Shown here in pieces: positions 47,616 to 58,843 of a DNA stretch of 64,000 nucleotides. The translations under genes and the position numbers were made by a program. This stretch comes from Buxus sempervirens (Eukaryota; Streptophyta; Magnoliopsida; Buxales; Buxaceae), in NCBI GenBank assembly GCA_947561395.2, contig OX387188.1, positions 39,117,942 through 39,181,941 of the forward strand, read 5' to 3'. Every line of letters starts with the position of its first letter. The first letter of the stretch is position 1. The notes beneath the pieces were generated by a model. That model had not been told where the DNA came from and ran no database searches. It saw only the letters and a program-made list of their open reading frames with translations.

Positions 47616-49928
47616 AAAAAAATTTCGCCCTCGAAATTTCACATCATGAAGTGATAAGCAAATTTGAGTATATCTTTAGCATCTCCTTCACTTCTTTCCA
47701 AATAGCACTCTCTTATGCCAAACCAATATCTGAACCGGTTTCTCCTCAACTAACAAATTACTAATCTTCGCATTATCTGGCACACCTCCAAACCTCAATA
47801 AATTATTCCTAAAATCAATGTCTCCAGCAATCTCTTGTCCTTTCTTTATTAATTCCCTAATGTGTCACAATCTAAATCTGAAAATTTTCTCTTCAAAATA
47901 TATATTAACTCAAATCATGCTCCACATAACCCATGCTATAATTAATCCACCATCATGAGTGTTACCTTCTTCAATTCAGTATTCAACAATTTTAACAGAA
48001 TTCACGGACAGGCCATGACAATAACTAATGGAGATATGCTTCCTGCAAAATTTTGTCAGGACCCTTTAACAATTCAGAATTCAACCCTATTAATAAGTTC
48101 AAAATGGTTTAGTTCACTTTTAAGATCAAACAACAGATTTCTCCTTTAAGAACTTACCTTATGTCCTTACTTCTAAAATAAAACATATTTCTTCCTTCAA
48201 AGACTTCCAATTCACTTAAATGAAGACCCTAAATTTCACCTCTCTTATTTAACTTAGATTTTTGCATTTATTCCTCAATGCATCTCCAATTAACTCCAAA
48301 CATAAATTTTTTTTTTTTTTTCCTTAATTAACTCAACCAAAATCCATTAAAATAAAACTTAATTGGAACAACAATTTAACACTACACATATGCTGATTTA
48401 ACCATCTGAACGCCAACCACCAGGGGTTAGGATCAATAACAAATATATATCAATTTGGCATTGGGGGCCAACCCTGAGTAGGTCAGCAACCCTGAGCACC
48501 CAGCCATAATTATACTTCATGCCTACGGCTAATTCCCTTCTCCTAAACTGATTTATTCCTCCACATTCCAACCATTTCCACCACATTCTTACTCTTCTAA
48601 TTCCTCTCTTGGCGTGCAAAAAAATTCTAGAGCACGAATTACTATTCTTTTCTGCTGCATCCGCATGGTCTCATCTCCTGAAAATTACTCTCATACCGTT
48701 CACCTAATATAACCTCCATCACCCTCGTTCTCAAGATCGATGGAGATTGCACTCCAAGAGAAATTATTTATAATCTCTCATTATGATTTTCCCTTACTTC
48801 TCCTTATAATTTCATTAAGTACTATGCTCCTCAATCTTTACTTATAACACCTCCATTCAATCCTCTATAGATTAGGTTTCAAAAAAAAAATTTTCCTTGT
48901 AAACATCATGATTACCACACCAAGTCCTGACAGAAATTCTTCTCATAAATTTTCCTTGAAATGATATGCGCCTCGAATTCTTATGATCAAAGTATATTTA
49001 AATATTATTTTCCATAAGTATTTCCTCCAAATATTTTAAATGTGGACATCATAATTGCCAATACTAAATCCTGACAGAGGAAATTCTTCTCATGATAGAT
49101 ATTTCATCCTTATCTTTTAGATCCACTATGCTTCCGCTGCACCTTCACTAATTTTCTAAATTGCCAATGAATCCTCAATAATCCTCATAAATCCAATCAC
49201 TTATAATTTCTTACTCTCAATATTGATACACACTACAAAATAAAATAGCTCAGAAGAAAACATCATGACTTTCTGTCACCCACCCTTTCATATATGTGCA
49301 CCTATATGAAGGATAGAGGAGAAATCCAGTAAATTCCCTTCTAGCTTAAATTAAACAATATAGCCCCAAAACAATTTCTGGTTTATATATAAATATTACA
49401 TTACATACCCCATTTGTATAAAGCTTAATACCCAAGTATATGTTCAGCATTGGCCGATGCTTTACACTACTCAAGTATAGCTATATACATCTGGCTCATC
49501 ATTCAATTAAGCATACAATAGCATGCATGCTTAATCAACCATCACCAATTCATGATTTCCAATATGATCAACAATAATTGAGATTTATCTCACATCTCCA
49601 AAATTTACATCTTACTGTTTATCACAAAATCCACTCTTCAAGACTTTATATTTCCTTTTGAATAAAACTTCAATAACCTTCCTCTAATCATGCAAGATTA
49701 ATATTAATATTCCATATCATAAATAACAATCCATACCATCACATATAGATACAGTGTAAGAGAACAAGTAACTTACCTTTAACAATGATAATTATTTCTA
49801 TAGCTGTAGAAAGAACACTCTCAACCTATATTTCCTATGGAAAGGTGCTATCTAGCGAGCACACAACCCCCAAAGCAATCCTAGAGTTTCCTATCCTTAT
49901 ATCATGTTTCCTTTCATGACTCTGATAT

Positions 49929-49940
49929 GCTCTGATACCA
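49929..49940 (-). promoter_or_regulatory. primer-binding site, initiator tRNA-Met
   Basis: TGGTATCAGAGC on minus, two bases inside the 5' LTR end. This is the classic plant PBS complementary to the 3' end of initiator tRNA-Met. Confidence 0.92.
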
Positions 49941-49942
49941 TC

Positions 49943-52833
49943 TGTAACGCCCCGGATCCAAGTTACGTAGAGAAACCGTAACTTATCTCCGAAGGTTAAT
50001 ATATAACCCAGGATAGCAATATCAGAGTGACAGAAACATGAATGAAATAATAACTGGATAATCAGAGTGCACTATAACCCAAGCTCAAAGATAAAATACT
50101 ATAACCAATACTAACTCACATGAACCGAGCATATACCGCTGGTGCCATCCTTACCAGAAACTGAAAACAAAACAAAACAAAACGAAACATAATGAGATAC
50201 TAATATCCCAGTAAGCAGCACATGCATGCACAAATACAGTTTATCAGTTCTAAAATATAGTACAATTATGAATCATGCAACAGTAGCGACAATACATCCG
50301 TTCCGAATAACCTGAGAAATCCAATAGTAATCCATCAACAGTATAAGATACAAGAGTAATCCAGTTTAACAAACATGTCTATAATATCAAATTAGCAGTT
50401 GATAAGTCACCACAGGACTCATGAAATAAGACTGCCTTTAACTAGTGTAAGACCATGCTCACTATGCCACCTCCCGGCTTATGAGCGAAGCCGAGCTACA
50501 CGGTCATCGACTTATTGCGGGAGAACCCATCCAGATACAGTAATGAGTTGGCATGTACTATCCTATCATAGCCGCAACCAACCAGATACAGTGAAGGCCT
50601 CATCGAGATACACGATGGAACGCGTATGTGAACAAAGTGTTACGACTAGCAAAGGACAATCCTTCCCACTATCTAGCTCCTAACATGGATCCATATCGAG
50701 CTATGCCCACTAGACTCTAAAACCAAAACCAACGGAGAAATCCAGTAAGCACAACTCATCTCAATCTCAATCATATCATCCCGAGCCACACGGGACATCC
50801 CCGAGATACACGGAGGTAACAACATCCCGAGGTACACGGGGCATCTCCGAGATACACGGAGGTATCACAACTACCCAAGTACATGAGCATCACAAACCGT
50901 ATCTCCAAGTACATGGAGGAAAACCAATTCCAAGCCAAAAACCCAATCATTCAAAATCAATTTAAATCCTCTTTCCGAAAAAATCCGCATAAAACCAGTT
51001 CGATGTAAATATTCCATAATCACGACAATCTCGTCTAAACTGAGGTTAAAATCCAATGATAATAATCAAGGTTTAACCGTATCCCAAGATCAGAAATTTA
51101 TAAACACAACTTCATCCAAATAATAAGTTTTTCAAGTATTTTCTTTTAATCTTTCCAAGTACAATTTAAACCCCCTAACATTTTCCTTGTTTAATTACCG
51201 TATTTTCCCAACCTAATTTAACAGTTAAATTTTTTTAAAGAGTTTCATCATAGTATTTTACTCCATTCCTTCTTATTTCAATTTGACTTGGTTTGTTCAA
51301 ATAAGCTTTCTCTTGCCCCAACAAAATAGTATTAATTTCTGTAGTTCTTCAAAGGCTTGGCACACCCTCCGATAACCAAAATTTTCATTTATATTTACTT
51401 TATAAGTTCTTTCCATTAACTTCCATAAAACCCCTTTAAGAGTCAAATTTGAATAAAAGTGTTGTTCTCAACTACTACCTTCCCAAAATTCTTTGATCAC
51501 CTTCTTAAAAATCCTTTTCGTGCAATATGTCAGATTGCATCTTAACTATTTCTTTTCTCTTTACTATTATTAAATTGTCAATATCTTAATTTTAAATTAA
51601 GTTACAAATCTCAAAATCCATTTTTAAACACTTTTTCCCTGAATTTTGATTCTTCTTTCAAAATATAACTAAAATGTAATTACGTATTTGGGGTTTGAAC
51701 TTATTTGTTGAATCTAACTAAAATCTAAACTAAAAAGTAATTATTTAGGTTCGGTGTACTAATTTATTAATACAGTAAAAGTTTTACACTAAAATGTAAT
51801 TATTTTCTAAAATAATACATCAATTTTTATTTATTATAGATGTTTTGCACCAAAATTTAAATATTTAGATAACATCGTCTTCTCCAACTCGCACAGCGAA
51901 CCAGTCCGCGATTTGTAAATTTTTAAAGCCTTTCCATGCTCAACACATATTACTAAATGGTTTTAAACCACATGCAATCATCTAATACTATATTAAACTA
52001 GATTTTAAGCTTATCAAAGTAAATTTAAACATGAGGAAATCGACATAATATCTACCGTTTTCACCAACACGAAAATAGCAACTCATGAAGAAAGAAAACT
52101 ACTTACATCCTAGTTGCTGATTTAGAGTGGTTGAAACCCTTCATTCTTCTGATTAAAATTTCTGCATCCAACTTCCCATTCAGTCGCTCACTCTTTCATT
52201 GTATTAATGTGAGCCCACCGAATATCAGCTTTAATTCTCCAGATTCCATCCTTTGAAAGAGATCTTCAATTCGATAGTTTTCTTTTCCTCAGCAGCAATT
52301 ACGAGTTGATCAGATCTGCTTATTCTTGAATCAAACGAATCTTATGATGCTCCGATCACCAAGACATTCCAATTCTCTCTGCAAAAATAAAAACTAATTT
52401 TCAGATCTGAATTGAACATCTCCTCTTTTAAACCCTAACTCTCCTTCCCTTGATTCTCTGACGATCTCCCTCTCTTGATCGGCAAAGGAGCCAACAGAAC
52501 TCACGAACTAAACACTTCCCTTATATAGTTGTTGCCAAGCTTTGCTTAAGACCTTGATCCTATACTTGCCGCACCAACAAGACTCCCTACACCAGCACCC
52601 CCATTTGTTTAATGTCTCCTATTTGCCACGTCACCAAAACAAAATAAACCAACAAATAAAATCCCAGCAATTGCTCAAACCTATTTAAAGGTAATTATCC
52701 CCTTCTGGTTCAACCAAAAAGAAAAATCCTTAGCTTAACTCTTTGGTCTCCTTCCTATGCAAAATTATTAATTTGCCTTAATTTAATTACCAAAATAACA
52801 AATTTTATTGAAATTAAAATTTGGGATTTTACA
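49943..52833 (-). repeat. right LTR (5' LTR on the minus strand), 2891 bp
   Basis: Same length and, where compared, same sequence as the left LTR at an offset of 5232. The TATA box on minus is at 52519-52528. Confidence 0.95.
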
Positions 52834-52869
52834 TCGGTTGCCTCACTTTTGTTGATGGGAAATGTTATT

Positions 52870-53697
52870 AGGGTTTTTTGCATTCATACCCCTATATTAT
52901 TGTATATTTGCATTTATATCCCTATGTTTTTTGTATTTATATTTATACTCCTCTATTTATCAAAATCGTTACAGTCATACCCCTAACGTTAAAATCCGTC
53001 AAGTTTGTTGTTTATTTTTTTTGAATGACTAAAATAACCTTTTGCAAAATAAATGATTTTTACATTTATACCCCTATATTATCTTATATTTGCATTTATA
53101 CCCTTATATTATTATATTTATTGCATCTGTAACCAAAGTCATTAATATTAGGGCTTTTTGCATACATACCCCTGTATAATGAATTCAATAAATGAATTCA
53201 AATATTTTATGATGACTGCAATGTACAAATAATTTTGATATTTTACCATATAAATAGTGTTTATGATGTATAAAAGCTATTTAAAATAACATATTTTGTA
53301 TAATCAGTTGTACAATTTGATTACTATTAAGGACAATGAAATTGGTTGCTAAAATAATTTAGGACAAAGTTTGATAAATTTGTGATCAGGAGAATTTAAT
53401 TATAGAATTAATCTAGGATATTAATGACTTTGGTTACAGATGCAATAAATATAATAATCTAAGGATATAAATGCAAATATAATATAATATAGGGGGATAA
53501 ATGTAAAAATCATTTATTTTGCAAAAAGGTTATTTTAGTCATTTAAAAAAAATAAACAACAAACTTAATGGATTTTAACGTCAGGGGTATGACTGTAACG
53601 ATTTTGATAAATAGAGGGGTATAAATATAAATACCAAAAACATAGGGATATAAATGCAAATATACAATAATATAGGGGTATGAATGCAAAAAACCCT
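52870..53697. mobile_element. 828-bp foldback MITE with about 278-bp inverted repeats, in the LINE
   Basis: The arms 52870-53147 and 53418-53697 are inverted copies over nearly their whole length; the ends are AGGGTTTTTTGCATTCATAC and its complement. The target duplication TGTTATT is exact on both sides (52863-52869 and 53698-53704), and the LINE frame is restored by removing the insert. The arms repeat the motif 'ATTTATAYCCCTATRTTAT'. A partial third copy of the end (GGGCTTTTTGCATACATACC, 53155 on) lies inside. No coding capacity. An older relative is at 12190-12640. Confidence 0.88.
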
Positions 53698-56675
53698 TGT
53701 TATTATCTGCTCCACTTCTTGATCAGGCCACCATTCCTTCAGCTTTTCTGTTTTCTGAACTCTGAGATTTTGATCAATCATCTCAGCCAATCTGAAATTC
53801 ATTGTGTGGTTGTTTCTACTGATCGGAGCCTACGAGTTGAAGTGTCTCCAGGTCTCATCTTTAGCTTCAATAGACTCCCCATTAGCTATGCACCAGCCCA
53901 TACCTGCCCTTATTGTTTCTTTAGTCTTGCACACCTGTTTCCACAACCAAGAGGAATTAGTTTTGGGAACACTATCCAGAAACTTTTCATCTTGAAAATA
54001 CTTGCTTTTAAACAGTTTGGTCCACAGTTTATCACCATTTGTAGCAAGATTCCAAGCCACCTTTGCAAACATGGCCTCATTAAATTTTTTACCATTTCTA
54101 ATGTTGAGGCCTCCACATCTTTTGGGTTGGCAAAGTCTGTCCCAACAGAGAGTATGAAGAGACCTCTCTGTGTTAGGTTTGAACCAGAAGAATCTTCTGG
54201 ATTCTCTGTCAATTTTTTCAGATATGGTACTAGGCAGCTTCAGACAACCCATAATGTATTGAGCAGAACTAGCTAGGACAGAATTAATTAAGGTGAGTCT
54301 TCCTGCCTGAGTCAGGAGCTTAGCTTTCCATCCCGAGAGCTTTTTATTAATCCTATCTATGACATAATTGAAGTTACTGACCTTAGGATTAGATAGGAAT
54401 GTGGGGATCCCGATGTACTTACCAGGCTTTTTGGTAGGTTTGATGCCAAATATCCTAGCTAATTTATCTCTCGCTTTCCCAGAAATGCTCGGGCTAAGGA
54501 ACAACTCCGATTTCCCAAAATTTATTTTATGGCCTGCAATCTCACAGAAACAGTTAGTTATATCAACAAAATTTGTTGCATCCATTTCAGAGGCTCTTCC
54601 AAACAAAATCAAGTCATCAGCATAGAGCAAATGATTAATAGGCTCAGCAAACCTGGCAACCTTCACCCCATGAATGAAATTTTTCTGTTCAGCTTTTACT
54701 AACGCAAAAGAAAGAACCTGTTGGGTTAGAATAAACACATAAGGGGACAAGGGTCCCCTTGTCTAATCCCACGAGAAGGATTTATTAACCCACAAGGCTT
54801 GCCATTAATCATGATACTATATGAGACAGAAGAGATACAAAACATGATAAGATTCACAAATTTTTGCTCAAAACCAAAAGCAAGAAGAGTATGCTCTATA
54901 AATTTCCAGTCAAGCCTATCATAGGCTTTAGCAAGATCAAATTTGGCCGCAAACAACCCATTATTTTTACCTTTCTTTTTCCCTTTAATAGTATGATACA
55001 GCTCATGGGCAGCAAGGATGTTTTCCTGTATATTCCTACTCGGGACAAAAGCACTTTGGTGAGGGTAAACGATCCTAGACATGAGGGGTCTCATTCTATC
55101 AACAATCAGTCTGGCTATAATTTTATAACAAAAATTGCAAAGACTGATAGGCCTATATTCATTGACACTTTTGGGGCTGTCAGTCTTAGGGATTAGGACA
55201 ATGTATGTAAAATTTAGATTTCGATCAAAAGTTCCACTACTAAAGAAATCTTTAACTTGGGTACATACCTCATTCTTGATGGTTTCCCAATAATGCTGAA
55301 AAAAGACTCTTTGGAAACCATCCGGCCCAGGACTTTTCAAGGCCCCCAGTTTTTTCACAGTATCCCAGATTTCAGAATCAGAGACAGGTTTCATCAGGAT
55401 CCTATTATCAAGTTCAGTAATAGCCGTAGGGATTTGATTCAGAATAGAGAAATTTTTTTCCTTGTTATCAGACATGAATATACCAGAGAAATAATCAACA
55501 AAGTTGTTCTCCACTTCCTTAGGCTCAACAATTTCTTCATTGTTTTCATTCCTGATGGACACAATTCTATTTCTGTGTCTCCTGTTAATAGTAGATTGAT
55601 GGAAAAATTTTGTGTTTAAGTCCCCCTCATTAAGCCATTGGATTCTGGATCTTTGATGCCAAAAGGTTTCTTGGGCCTTGAGGGCCTCAATATAATTTTT
55701 CTGGGCATCTTTCTCTAACTTCATCATGTAGGGGTCATCATTGAATTCCATGTGTTTTTGAATCTCTTTCAGCTCTTCATATTTAGCCCTTACTCTCTTG
55801 TTGATGTCCCCCACATTATTCCTACTCCACTCGGTCAGGCTCCCCCTGAGATGGATCATTTTTCTATGCAAATTACCACCACTCTTAAACCAGCTATCCA
55901 CAACAGCTTGGCCACAGGTAGGTTCATCAATCCAGAACTTCTCAAAGCGGAACACTCTGTGGTTTTTGTGGTTTCTACCTTTAAGACTCAGGCATAGGGG
56001 GGCATGGTTAGACCCTATAATGGGGTCTTGCCAAAGAACAACGTGAGGGAATAGGTAGCACCAATCAGTGGTGCATAGGGCACGGTCAATTCTCTCCTTA
56101 ATTCTGCCTCTTCCAGTTCTACCGTTATCCCAAGTAAATCTCATCCCTTTCCCAGGTAAGTCAAACAGGTTGCAATCATCAATGAAATCTTTAAAATAAT
56201 TAGCTTTTCGTACTTGGATGGATGTTGTTGCCTCCTCTTTTCTCATGATTGTATAAGACGACATTGAAATCTCCAACGGCACACCACGGGTAAAAACATC
56301 TTGATGCTATTCTTTTTAGTTCCTCCCACTGCTGCTGCTGTTTTTGAATGAGGGAGCTCGCATGGACAAAGGTGAGCTCGAAGTTCTCTCCAGACTTTGG
56401 TCTTATTATCATGTGGATGCTCCAGCTGAGGTCCCTTATAATTTCTATAGAGCAGGAGGAGTCCCAAAGCACCCAGAAACCTTCAACACAATCTTTTGCT
56501 GCACTCCATCAATAGTTAGCATAACCCATTCTCCGGATAAGTTTCTCCGAATTCTTTTCACACATAAGTGTTTCCGATAGAAGCACCAAGCTTGACCTGT
56601 TGATGCGAATCAAATTTCGCAAATGTAATTTTGTCGGGGTTAGGCTGAGACCTCGACAATTCCAACACACAATTT

Positions 56676-58064
56676 TCATGCTTTCAAGTGGGATTGACCA
56701 GCATCAACCCAAGAAGAGTTAGAGATAGAAGGAAACTTAGTTGGAGATGAAGAAGAAGATTCTCCAGCAAAGAGCTTAGAAATGCACACACTTGAAGCCT
56801 TTCTCTTTTTAGCAGGTTTTGGATCCCCCATCCCCCCAAACAGGCTGTCATGGTCCAACTCAAAGTGGCAAATAGGATTGAGCGACTGGGCTTTGGACTT
56901 TGTGGTTTTATGGGCTTGGGTATGTTTCTTATTTGGGTGGATCTTGGGCTTGGGCTTAGTTTCGCAGAGAGTTAGATGAGGTGAAGCGTTGAGCTTAAAG
57001 TTAGGAGGAAAAGATAGCCCATTAGAACCGAACTTAAAGAACTTAGAAATCAGCAAATTAGGCCCATCAACGTCCAGCCCATTGTCAAACAATAGAAAGT
57101 TACCGTTAGAGAGTGGATCCGGAGAGACCTGGGGCCCTGACACGGTAACCAGAGGGACAATCTTCCCAGCTGTCACATCCATGTCAGTTTGCTCAGACAA
57201 AATGGTGGTTTTGTTGGGATGAGTGTCCAACGGCTCTTTTCTGAGTCGACTCGTGGCCAAGTTCGGCGAGTTTTGGGTTTGACTCATCATCTTCTCCAAC
57301 CGGTTGAGCAAGGGGTTTCTTCTTCGCGTCATCGGCACCGCCAACGAGGCGTCATATTTCCTGTAAGACTCATTATCCGACCCACTAACTTTGCCAAGGA
57401 AAGGGTTAGAACAGTTAATAATGAAGTGGCCAACTAACCCACAGGAAACACATAGAGCTGGTAAATTTTCGAACTTGAAATTAAGCCAAATCCTAGTTCC
57501 AGGGGAGGTTTCAAGGTAGATACCAGGAGGACTGGGCTTTTCCAAAGGGAGCCGAATCTTAACAGCCACCATAGAGTTCAAAGAGGAATCATCAGAGATC
57601 TCAATCTCCAGACCTTCCCCAAATAGATTGAGTAATTCGGAAATTACCTTTTTATCATGATACTTGCGGGGGAGATCGTGGATTTGCATCCAGAGGACGA
57701 TGTTTTTGAAAGTAAACTTGGTAGCATTAGATTCGTCCTCAATCTTCTCCAATATCGCAAGGGATGAATTGAATATCCACGACTGGGTCTGGAGTATAAG
57801 ATCAGCATCCTTTGGTTCCTCAAAAGCCAAAAGAAATCTTCTAGGTGCAACTTTAAGACACTTTGCAATCTCAATATTCTTCCAGAGATGCTTTATGGAA
57901 TTTTTGAAAGAGTTTATTTGGCAATCTTCATCACATATCTCACAAACAATGAGGCTTTTACATTGTTCATGAAGTCTGTCTCTATCTTCGGACGAAATAG
58001 TGAAAATGGTGTTGGGTCTTGGTGGGATGAAGAGAGACCTGAAGTTTGCGGTTAGGTCTTCCAT
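56676..58064 (-). CDS. LINE ORF1, nucleic-acid-binding protein (DUF4283 and zinc knuckle)
   Basis: This is an intact frame of 462 codons from MEDLTANFRSLF. An in-frame Met 32 codons upstream (58160) would add a hydrophobic stretch unlike the family, so I prefer 58064. Residues about 30-175 match the DUF4283 pattern of plant L1 ORF1 (KSIKHLWK-like SIKHLWKN, then RRFLLAFEEPKDADLIL). A CX2CX4HX4C zinc knuckle (CVSCGLVGHFIINC) lies at 205-218, followed by a long Pro/Ser/Lys-rich tail. ORF1 proteins coat the LINE RNA. Its stop overlaps the ORF2 start as ATGA (56679-56676). It is the only undamaged frame of the element. Confidence 0.88.
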   Translation of the reverse strand: MEDLTANFRSLFIPPRPNTIFTISSEDRDRLHEQCKSLIVCEICDEDCQINSFKNSIKHLWKNIEIAKCLKVAPRRFLLAFEEPKDADLILQTQSWIFNSSLAILEKIEDESNATKFTFKNIVLWMQIHDLPRKYHDKKVISELLNLFGEGLEIEISDDSSLNSMVAVKIRLPLEKPSPPGIYLETSPGTRIWLNFKFENLPALCVSCGLVGHFIINCSNPFLGKVSGSDNESYRKYDASLAVPMTRRRNPLLNRLEKMMSQTQNSPNLATSRLRKEPLDTHPNKTTILSEQTDMDVTAGKIVPLVTVSGPQVSPDPLSNGNFLLFDNGLDVDGPNLLISKFFKFGSNGLSFPPNFKLNASPHLTLCETKPKPKIHPNKKHTQAHKTTKSKAQSLNPICHFELDHDSLFGGMGDPKPAKKRKASSVCISKLFAGESSSSSPTKFPSISNSSWVDAGQSHLKA

Positions 58065-58299
58065 AGATAAGATGGGGGAGGGCAGGCAAGCAAGAAGGAA
58101 GAATACGGTTGAAGGAAACCCTAGGGAGAACCACAATACAGACCACAGACCACAGACCACAGACCACGCCTTCGATGGGGGGAGGAGGGATCCAGAACCT
58201 GTTTAGTGTGAGCTCATCTGGGGAAACCGAGATACAATCCAATAAACCCCACTATTTCCGCAACTCATCCACTTTCCACGAAGCCTTCCGCAACTCTAC

Positions 58300-58394
58300 A
58301 AGATCATCTATAGTTGATACGGGTTCAATTGAAGCCAACCGTTGCTATTGAACCCAACCGTTGCTTGCCTGGCAAGCAGCGGTCCTCAAAACTT
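58300..58394. other. LINE 5' target duplication and short spacer
   Basis: 58300-58313 (AAGATCATCTATAG) matches 41716-41729. The next 75 bases contain CAACCGTTGC duplicated and lead into the 199-bp MITE, whose left target duplication is 58388-58394. Confidence 0.7.
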
Positions 58395-58593
58395 CGGAAT
58401 GAGATCCTCTACGGTTGAGCCCGTAAATGGGCTCAACCGTAGCCGGTGCTTGCTTGCCAAGTAGGCAAGCAAGCACCTTCTCTCCTCTCTTTTACATGGG
58501 GAAATGAAAAAGGGGTTTTCACTTTTTCAGGACTGGCTACGGTTGAGCCCATTTACGGGTTGAGCCCGTTCAACCGTAGAGAATCTCATTCCC
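58395..58593. mobile_element. 199-bp foldback MITE
   Basis: The left end CGGAATGAGATCCTCTACGG and the reverse complement of the right end GGGAATGAGATTCTCTACGG match over about 50 bp, apart from an indel of about 9 bp. AAAACTT is duplicated exactly at 58388-58394 and 58594-58600. Inside is a perfect 13-bp stem (GTGCTTGCTTGCC / GGCAAGCAAGCAC). No coding capacity. Confidence 0.85.
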
Positions 58594-58794
58594 AAAACTT
58601 ATCTTTCCTACATTAAAAAAAGTGAAATTTTTTTTTTCAATTTTTGAGGACTGCTGGTTGCTCAGGTGACAAACAACATTTGAGTTGATATGATTGTCTC
58701 CATTAATTTGTCTTAACCAAACTCAAATGCATTAATTTACTAAACCAGATTGTTAGTGAGTCATTAATGAACATCAACACCCAACTAAGCTAGC

Positions 58795-58843
58795 ATAATA
58801 GGTGACGTCAACACTACAAAAAAAAAATAATAGGTGACGTCAA
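58795..58843. repeat. 17-bp direct repeat around a 15-bp A-tailed insert
   Basis: ATAATAGGTGACGTCAA occurs at 58795-58811 and 58827-58843. Between them is only CACTACAAAAAAAAA. The arrangement looks like a LINE-type target duplication around an extremely truncated insert. Confidence 0.75.

Larger units (their letters stand above)
44711..52833 (-). mobile_element. non-autonomous LTR retrotransposon (LARD-like), very young
   Basis: Two LTRs of exactly 2891 bp flank a 2341-bp interior (47602-49942). The target duplication TCGGT is at 44706-44710 and 52834-52838. Orientation is minus: next to the right LTR lies a 12-nt primer-binding site for initiator tRNA-Met (TGGTATCAGAGC on minus), and next to the left LTR a purine tract (AAAGGAGGAGAGTA on minus). 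The interior has no gag or pol frame; the longest frames are 64-73 codons and unrecognised. The minus-strand word AAATTTCGAGGGCGAAATTT just before the purine tract recalls the 3' ends of Tekay/Del-type gypsy elements. Size and lack of coding capacity fit a LARD, which must borrow proteins from another element. Confidence 0.92.
41787..56679 (-). pseudogene. LINE ORF2: endonuclease, reverse transcriptase, RNase H (broken)
   Basis: The frame opens MKIVCWNCRGL at 56679, the standard start of an L1 endonuclease domain, with CAVGDFNVVL further on. Reverse transcriptase motifs include KFDLAKAYDRLDW (motif A), RGIRQGDP (motif B) and LLYADDLILF (the catalytic YADD). The zinc-finger region is at 44254-44674, and RNase H at 41787-42448 keeps all four acidic residues (NVDGAA, AEAQAL, ESDSN, AADCLA). 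Damage apart from the insertions: in-frame TGA at 56511-56509, a frameshift near 56215, a one-base loss near 54750 just after RQGDP, and TAG near 53832-53830. The coding sequence is thus dead, but the motifs are well preserved. Confidence 0.9.
41730..58299 (-). mobile_element. L1-type LINE (about 5.8 kb net) split by three younger insertions
   Basis: On the minus strand, in order: 5' UTR (58299-58065), ORF1, ORF2 with endonuclease, reverse transcriptase, zinc-finger and RNase H regions, a short 3' UTR and an A-rich tail (41757-41730). It is flanked by AAGATCATCTACAG (41716-41729) and AAGATCATCTATAG (58300-58313), a 14-bp duplication with one difference, so it is full length at the 5' end. Removing three insertions (42449-44248, 44711-52833, 52870-53697) and one copy of each target duplication restores the ORF2 frame at every junction. 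RNase H after the reverse transcriptase is usual in plant L1 elements. Stops and frameshifts make it inactive. Confidence 0.92.

Noticed and set aside
47955..48619. Small frames inside the LTR element, considered as gag remnants
   Set aside because: No zinc knuckle, protease or other gag/pol motif is visible, and they are not in a common frame.
58065..58160. Upstream in-frame Met extending LINE ORF1 by 32 residues with a hydrophobic stretch
   Set aside because: The extension (VCGLWSVLWFSLGF...) is unlike the family; the start at MEDLT fits plant L1 ORF1 better.
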